Source of the DNA: Candidatus Alcyoniella australis
GTDB lineage: Bacteria > Lernaellota > Lernaellaia > JAVCCG01 > Alcyoniellaceae
Direction: 5' to 3'
Length of the DNA stretch: 17,688 bases
NCBI GenBank assembly: GCA_030765605.1
Contig: JAVCCG010000094.1
Span: 1 to 17,688 of the forward strand
Position 1 is the first letter of the stretch. Each line of letters begins with the position of its first letter. Position numbers and translations under genes: made by a program. Below, one piece after another: positions 13,070-17,688 of this stretch. Below the pieces are notes generated by a model. The model did no database searches. It was not told the origin of the DNA and saw only the letters and a program-made list of their open reading frames with translations.

Positions 13070-13801
13070 ATGAAGGCGATGCTCGATCCGATCAAGACCG
13101 ACAGTCTCAAGGACGTGTTCATCGCGCGTTTCGAGGAGCTGATCCTTTCGGGCAAGCTCTCCATCGGCCAACGCCTGCCCTCGGAGCGCGAGCTGGCGTT
13201 GCAGCTGGGCGTCAGCAGGCCTGTGGTGCACGAGGGGCTGGTCGACCTGGAGTTCAAGGGCCTGGTGTCGATGAAGCCGCGTGTGGGCACGGTGGTCAAC
13301 GACTACCGCCGCCAGGGCTCCCTGGCCCTGCTCACATCGCTGGTCAACTACCGCCGGGGGTTGTTCGAGCCGCGACTGCTGGCCTCGATGCTGCAAATGC
13401 GCATGCTCTTCGAGATTGAGACCGCGCGCCTGGCAGCGCATTGTCGTAGTGACGCGCAGCTCGCCGAGCTGCGCGACTTGCTCAAGCGCGAGCAATCCGC
13501 CGAGCGCACCGACATCGCTTATATCACCGAGCTCGACTTTGAGCTGCACCACATGGTGGCCCTGGCCTCGGACAACATGATCTACCCGCTGGTGATCAAC
13601 TCTTTTAAACAGGTCTACACCAATCTCACCGGATTGTTCTTCTCCGAGCCCGCGGTGGTCGAGCAGGTATTCGCCTTCCATCGCGAACTGGTCGAGGCGA
13701 TCGCGGCCCAAGACGAGCAGCGCGCCGCGCAGCAAATGCAACGCATCCTCGAGCACGGGGCCGAGCATTTAGGATCGATAATCCTCAAACAACAGGGGTA
13801 A
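13070..13801 (+). CDS. GntR-family (FadR/FCD) transcriptional regulator of the glycyl radical operon
   Basis: The product has 243 residues from ATG 13070, chosen because AAAGG lies just upstream. An in-frame GTG at 13064 lies inside that ribosome site. Residues 10-80 are the winged helix: LPSERELALQLGVSRPVVHEGLVDL is the GntR recognition region, then GLVSMKPRVGTVV forms the wing. Residues about 85-235 are an all-helical FCD ligand domain with candidate metal ligands Asp and His (ELDFELHHM) and a later His (FAFHREL). FCD regulators bind small carboxylic acids or related metabolites and usually repress. The gene lies four bases before the glycyl radical enzyme gene in the same transcript, behind its own apparent operator. 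The effector is therefore probably the substrate or product of that enzyme (inference). Confidence 0.92.
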   Translation: MKAMLDPIKTDSLKDVFIARFEELILSGKLSIGQRLPSERELALQLGVSRPVVHEGLVDLEFKGLVSMKPRVGTVVNDYRRQGSLALLTSLVNYRRGLFEPRLLASMLQMRMLFEIETARLAAHCRSDAQLAELRDLLKREQSAERTDIAYITELDFELHHMVALASDNMIYPLVINSFKQVYTNLTGLFFSEPAVVEQVFAFHRELVEAIAAQDEQRAAQQMQRILEHGAEHLGSIILKQQG

Positions 13802-13805
13802 GAAA

Positions 13806-16316
13806 ATGAGCGTAGCGGCCGACCGCACCTATCAGATCAAGCAGCCCAAGGGGCTCTCCGCGCGCATCCAGTGGCTGCGCGACTACTACTTCCAGGGCAC
13901 GCAGCGGCCGTGGAACAACGAGTTCACGCCCTTTGGCACGGGCACTCCCTGGGACGTGCAGCACAACGAGATGGCCTACTTCATCGTGCCCGAGAACTAT
14001 CTGCTGTTGCAGACCTTCGTCAGCTCGTTCCGCCAGGCAGCGCGCCCGATCGACCTGCCCGCGAAGTTCTGGGATTGGTCTCAGCCCGAGCGCCGCGCCT
14101 GGTTCGTCAAGCAGGTGATGGTCGAGCACCTGCCCCACGAACTGCTGCCCGGCGATCTGATCGCCGGCGCGCGCTTCAACCTCCAGACCTCGCTGTGCCT
14201 GGACCGCAAGCAGGCGAAGAAGCACTGGGAGCTGATCGCCGGTAAAAACGGCGCACGGCGGGCGGTCAAGTGGTTCCACGACCACGGCTACGGCAACGCC
14301 GGCGCCACCCCCGGCCACATTGTGCCGGGCCATGAGCGCGTTTTGCAGATCGGCTGGAAGGGCGTGCACGCCGACCTGGTCGCCAAGTACGACGCCCTGG
14401 GCAAGCGCGAAAAGAAAGGACCCAAGGGCGCACAGCTACGGGCGATGATCACCGCGGCCCAGATGCCGCGCGACCTGGCGGCCAAGTACGCCGATCTGTG
14501 CCGCGACCTGGCATTGGCCGAGGCCGACCTTGACCGCCGCTCCGAGCTTGAGCAAATGGATCACATCTTGCGCAAGGTTCCCTGGGAGCCGGCCGAGACT
14601 TTCTGGGAGGCACTCCAGGCGTTGTGGCTGACCCACATGCTGATCATGTCCGACGAGAACTACCCCGGACCCGGCATCAGCTTCGGCCGCATCGACCAAT
14701 ACCTGCTCCCCTATTGGCAGCACTCAATCGAGCAGGGCGTGGACCGCGAGTTCCTCAAGGAGATGCTCAAGTGCTTCTGGATGCACTGCAACACGGCCTA
14801 CGACGCGATCATCCGCGCGGGCTACCAGGGGATCACCGCGGGCTTCGGCCAGCTGATCACGCTCTCGGGCATGGGCCCCGCGGGGCGCGACATGACCAAC
14901 GATCTGACCTACGCAATGCTCGAGGTGATCGACGAACTCTCGCCGATCCTCGAGCCCAAGCCCAACGTGCGGCTGCACTGCAACTCGCCCGACGAGCTGC
15001 TGGACAAGCTGATTGAGATGATCTCCACCAGCCAGGGCGCGCCGTTTCTGCTTAACTTCGACGAGCGTTCGATGGCGGGCATGCTGCGCGAGGCCAAACG
15101 CGCCAATCTCCAGCGGCTGATCAACCTGGACAACGTCCACGACTACGCGCCCGTGGGCTGCCTGGAAAACACGATGGTCGGCAACGACCGTTCGGGCACG
15201 GTGGACATCAACCTCAACCTGCTCAAGGCGGTCGAGCTGGCGTTGAACAACGGCCGCGACCTGCATCAGGTGCGCGACGTGATTACCGGCAAGGTCGATC
15301 CCATTGGCCAGGACGGACCGGCCACGGGCGACGCCGCGAAGTTTGAAACCTTCGAGCAGTTCTGGCAGGCCTACGCCGAGCAGACGCGTCAGATCATCGC
15401 GCGCTCCGCCGAACTCTATGAGAAATCCGAATCGATCCGCGCCCAATACTGCCCCACTTCCTACCTAAGCTGCATGGTCAAGGGCTGCGCCGAGCAGGGC
15501 CTGGACGTCACCCAGGGCGGAGCCGAGATCGCGCTGGTGACCCTCGAGGCCGTGACCTACGCCACCACCGTGGACTCGCTGCTGGCAATCAAGTACCTGG
15601 TGTTCGACGAGGGCGCCTGCACCATGCCCGAGCTGATCCAGGCGCTGCGCGACAACTGGGAGGGGCACGAGGTGCTCCAGGCGCGGGCCAAGAACAAGGC
15701 CCCCAAGTACGGCCGCGACGACGACGAGTCCGACGCCATGGCCACGCGCGTAATGGAGCTGTGGACCGACGAAACCTGGAACTACAAGACCCAATCGACC
15801 GGCCGCCAATTCCGACCGGGGATGCTCTCCTGGAACTACTGGGTCGGCGACGGCTTCGTGCTCGCGGCCAGCCCCGACGGCCGCCCCCAGGGGCAGTTCC
15901 TCTCCAACGCAATCTGTCCCAGCAACGGCTCGGACACCAACGGCCCCACGGCCAACACCAACTCGGTGGGCAAGGTCTTCGGCGGCAAGTCCGACTGCGG
16001 CGAGGGCGACTGGAACGACTACCGCAGCGCCCTGCCCAACGGCGCGAGCCACACCATCACCTTCAATCCCTCGATCCTGCGCGACCCCGAGCACCAGCAA
16101 AAATTCAAGGCGTTCTTGCGCGGCTACGCTGTCAACGGCGGGTCCGCGCTACAAATCAACATGCTCGACAAACAGATGCTGCTCGACGCCCAGCGCCGGC
16201 CCCAGGACTACCGCCACCTGCTTGTGCGCGTCACCGGGTACAACGCCTACTTCACCTCCATCGGCCGCGAGCTGCAGAACGAGGTGATCGCGCGGCTGAG
16301 CCACAGCGACTTCTAG
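13806..16316 (+). CDS. Glycyl radical enzyme, C-x-E type, substrate unknown
   Basis: The product has 836 residues, in the usual range. GHIVPGHERVL (170-180) is a conserved N-terminal family motif. The thiyl-radical Cys is 452 with Glu 454 (APVGCLENTM). The Gly radical site is Gly 811 in VRVTGYNAYF, 25 residues from the end; most relatives have Ser or Gly where this protein has Asn 813. A single Cys followed by x-Glu occurs in glycerol/propanediol dehydratases, choline TMA-lyase, hydroxyproline dehydratase, isethionate lyase and arylacetate decarboxylases. It excludes pyruvate formate-lyase (Cys-Cys) and speaks against benzyl- or alkylsuccinate synthases. VH replaces the common AR before the DYxxxGCxE block, and Asn replaces the common Pro after Glu. 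The start is ATG 13806 with AGGGG upstream. No microcompartment gene or small decarboxylase subunit is in view. The exact reaction is not assignable. Confidence 0.95.
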   Translation: MSVAADRTYQIKQPKGLSARIQWLRDYYFQGTQRPWNNEFTPFGTGTPWDVQHNEMAYFIVPENYLLLQTFVSSFRQAARPIDLPAKFWDWSQPERRAWFVKQVMVEHLPHELLPGDLIAGARFNLQTSLCLDRKQAKKHWELIAGKNGARRAVKWFHDHGYGNAGATPGHIVPGHERVLQIGWKGVHADLVAKYDALGKREKKGPKGAQLRAMITAAQMPRDLAAKYADLCRDLALAEADLDRRSELEQMDHILRKVPWEPAETFWEALQALWLTHMLIMSDENYPGPGISFGRIDQYLLPYWQHSIEQGVDREFLKEMLKCFWMHCNTAYDAIIRAGYQGITAGFGQLITLSGMGPAGRDMTNDLTYAMLEVIDELSPILEPKPNVRLHCNSPDELLDKLIEMISTSQGAPFLLNFDERSMAGMLREAKRANLQRLINLDNVHDYAPVGCLENTMVGNDRSGTVDINLNLLKAVELALNNGRDLHQVRDVITGKVDPIGQDGPATGDAAKFETFEQFWQAYAEQTRQIIARSAELYEKSESIRAQYCPTSYLSCMVKGCAEQGLDVTQGGAEIALVTLEAVTYATTVDSLLAIKYLVFDEGACTMPELIQALRDNWEGHEVLQARAKNKAPKYGRDDDESDAMATRVMELWTDETWNYKTQSTGRQFRPGMLSWNYWVGDGFVLAASPDGRPQGQFLSNAICPSNGSDTNGPTANTNSVGKVFGGKSDCGEGDWNDYRSALPNGASHTITFNPSILRDPEHQQKFKAFLRGYAVNGGSALQINMLDKQMLLDAQRRPQDYRHLLVRVTGYNAYFTSIGRELQNEVIARLSHSDF

Positions 16317-16326
16317 GAGTACGTCG

Positions 16327-17352
16327 ATGTCCGAGAAGTCCGACCACGCTACTGTGCTGCAACTGATCCGGATGTCCACCGAGGACGGCCCGGGGATCCG
16401 CACCTCGGTGTTCTTCAAGGGCTGCTCCCTGCGTTGCGACTGGTGCCACAACCCGGAAAGCATCAGCTTCAAGCCCCAGCTGCAGTGGGTCGGCTCGCGC
16501 TGTATCGGCTGCCTGCTGTGCATCGAGACCTGCCCGCGCGGCGCACTGACAATGGGCGATCAGGGGATCGCCATCGACCGCGAGAAGTGCATCGGTTGCG
16601 GCGATTGCGCCCAGCAGTGCCCGACCACCGCCCTGGAGCTGCTCGGCACAAGCTGGAGCGTGGACGCGCTGGTGGCCGAGGTGCTCAAAGACCGCGCGTT
16701 CTTCGAACAATCCGGCGGCGGAATCACGGCCACCGGCGGCGAGCCCGCGGCCCAGGCGCGGTTCGTGGCCAAGTTCTTCGAACTGCTGCGCGAGCGCGGC
16801 GTGCACACGGCGCTGGACACCTGCGGCCAGTGCGCGACATCGCAGATCGAGCTGATCCTGCCCCACACGCAGCTGGTGCTGTTCGACGTCAAGCTCATCG
16901 ATCCCCAGCGCCACTTGCAACATACCGGCGCACTGCGCGACAAGATCGAGCAGAGCTTCGCTTGCGTGGTGCGCGCGGTGCGCGAACCCGGCGGCCCCAG
17001 CGAGTTGTGGGTGCGCACCCCGATCATCCCCGGCGCCACGGACGACGAGGCCAACATCGCGGCCATCGGGCGCTACCTGGCCGAGCATGCCCACGGCGCA
17101 ATCGAACGCTGGGAGCTGTGCGCGTTCAACAACCTGTGCCGCGACAAGTACTCGCGCCTGGACCAGGACTGGCCATACAAAGATGCCCCGCTGATGACCG
17201 AGGCCCAGATGGAGCGCCTGGCGCAGGTCGCGCGCCAATCCGGCGTCGCCCCGGAGATCGTCCACTGGACCGGGTCGGTGCAGATGAAAAACAACAGCGC
17301 GCAACCGCCGCTGAAGCTGGTCAAGCCATGCCAATACGGAGCTGAATCGTGA
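16327..17352 (+). CDS. Glycyl radical enzyme activase (radical SAM, two extra Fe-S clusters)
   Basis: The product has 341 residues. It uses S-adenosylmethionine and a [4Fe-4S] cluster to make the 5'-deoxyadenosyl radical that abstracts H from the partner's Gly 811. The radical SAM motif CxxxCxxC is Cys 33, 37 and 40 (KGCSLRCDWCHNPES). A ferredoxin-like insert follows, with Cys 59, 62, 65 and 69 and Cys 88, 91, 94 and 98, able to hold two more [4Fe-4S] clusters. This is the form seen in activases of non-PFL glycyl radical enzymes. GGGITATGGEP (residues 130-140) is the SAM-binding segment. The start is ATG 16327, 10 bp after the enzyme's stop, and that stop lies within the ribosome site (TAGGAG). 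The stop overlaps the next start (GTGA). Confidence 0.95.
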   Translation: MSEKSDHATVLQLIRMSTEDGPGIRTSVFFKGCSLRCDWCHNPESISFKPQLQWVGSRCIGCLLCIETCPRGALTMGDQGIAIDREKCIGCGDCAQQCPTTALELLGTSWSVDALVAEVLKDRAFFEQSGGGITATGGEPAAQARFVAKFFELLRERGVHTALDTCGQCATSQIELILPHTQLVLFDVKLIDPQRHLQHTGALRDKIEQSFACVVRAVREPGGPSELWVRTPIIPGATDDEANIAAIGRYLAEHAHGAIERWELCAFNNLCRDKYSRLDQDWPYKDAPLMTEAQMERLAQVARQSGVAPEIVHWTGSVQMKNNSAQPPLKLVKPCQYGAES

Positions 17353-17688
17353 ACAAGCGCAAAACGTTCGAACAGTCACACCTCGCATTTTTCGAGCCCA
17401 CCGAGAAGGTCGGACTGCTGGGCACCATCGACCCCCAGGGTCTGCCCCACGTCTCGCTGATTACATCGATGCAGGCCAAGTCGCCGACCATGCTGATCTG
17501 GGGCGAGTTCACCAAGGGGCTCTCCAAAGAGTACGTGCGCCAAAACCGCAAGACCGGCTTCCTGATCATGACCCTCGACCGCAAACTGTGGCGCGGCAAG
17601 GCCGACTACGACCACGCGGCCACCGAGGGCGCGGACTACGAGATGTTCAACAACAAGCCGATGTTCCGCTACAACAGCTACCTGGGCA
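17349..17688 (+). CDS. Pyridoxamine 5'-phosphate oxidase-like FMN-binding protein, partial
   Basis: The frame opens at GTG 17349, overlapping the activase stop by four bases, and runs off the window after 113 codons. The product begins MNKRKTFEQSHLAFFEPTEK, then VGLLGTIDPQGLPHVSLI, the first strands of the split-barrel flavin-binding fold. FLIMTLDRKLWRGKADYDH follows, in the position of the strand after the FMN-phosphate region. Members of the family bind FMN, F420 or heme and act as reductases, oxidases or unknown. Coupled translation with the activase puts it in the glycyl radical pathway, perhaps reducing the enzyme's product or protecting the system from oxidants; both are inferences. No signal peptide is visible. 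Confidence 0.8.
   Translation, partial: MNKRKTFEQSHLAFFEPTEKVGLLGTIDPQGLPHVSLITSMQAKSPTMLIWGEFTKGLSKEYVRQNRKTGFLIMTLDRKLWRGKADYDHAATEGADYEMFNNKPMFRYNSYLG

Noticed and set aside
14724-15446. Minus-strand open frame of 240 codons inside the glycyl radical gene
   Set aside because: It has no recognisable motif and lies opposite a highly conserved enzyme core.
13806-16316. Pyruvate formate-lyase or benzylsuccinate-type enzyme
   Set aside because: The active site is Cys-Leu-Glu, not the Cys-Cys pair of pyruvate formate-lyase. The Glu after Cys is not expected in fumarate-adding enzymes.
16252-17388. Minus-strand open frame of 378 codons opposite the activase
   Set aside because: The plus strand carries the radical SAM and ferredoxin Cys motifs. 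The antisense frame is a high-GC shadow.

Overview
This is a high-GC stretch from an unidentified, probably anaerobic, diderm bacterium. Lipobox lipoproteins and signal peptides suggest a cell envelope with an outer membrane. A glycyl radical enzyme with its activase implies anoxic growth. The multi-PAS hybrid histidine kinase, the sigma-54-like promoters and the GEMM-type riboswitches recall Deltaproteobacteria-like lineages. I cannot name a species from the sequence.

Layout. Positions 1-4244, minus strand: a three-gene operon read right to left. It encodes a secreted SRPBCC-like protein, a large alpha/beta-hydrolase lipoprotein, and a multi-pass GT-C-type membrane protein cut by the window edge. 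Its cistrons are joined by 4-nt stop/start overlaps (TTGA and CTGA). Positions 4322-7262, plus strand: a second tightly coupled operon with a PLP amino acid deaminase/aldolase (alanine-racemase fold), rdgB (XTP/dITP house-cleaning pyrophosphatase) and a GT4 glycosyltransferase. Positions 7263-9809, minus strand: two tandem paralogous cassettes. Each has a sigma-54-like promoter, a cyclic-di-GMP-I (GEMM) riboswitch, a small Cys-rich repeat lipoprotein and its own intrinsic terminator. Positions 9810-12914, minus strand: a soluble hybrid histidine kinase with four PAS-like domains and two C-terminal receiver domains. Positions 12915-17688, plus strand: a sigma-70 promoter with a TGGT-N3-ACCA operator drives a FadR/GntR-type regulator, a glycyl radical enzyme of unknown substrate, its two-cluster radical SAM activase, and a pyridoxamine-phosphate-oxidase-like flavoprotein that runs off the window.

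The most interesting region is the lipoprotein pair. Both leaders fold into the GEMM aptamer, with compensatory changes between the copies. Both carry an expression platform whose helices are mutually exclusive and can hide the Shine-Dalgarno sequence when the aptamer P1 stem forms. This predicts that cyclic di-GMP switches off translation of two surface lipoproteins. Each protein carries two identically spaced CxC-x6-CxC modules flanking an acidic, Pro/Asn-rich repeat stalk (five units in one, two plus a remnant in the other). I do not recognise this protein family.

The glycyl radical operon is the second point of interest. It is complete and self-regulated. Its Cys-x-Glu active-site motif argues for a dehydratase, lyase or decarboxylase rather than pyruvate formate-lyase or a fumarate-adding enzyme.
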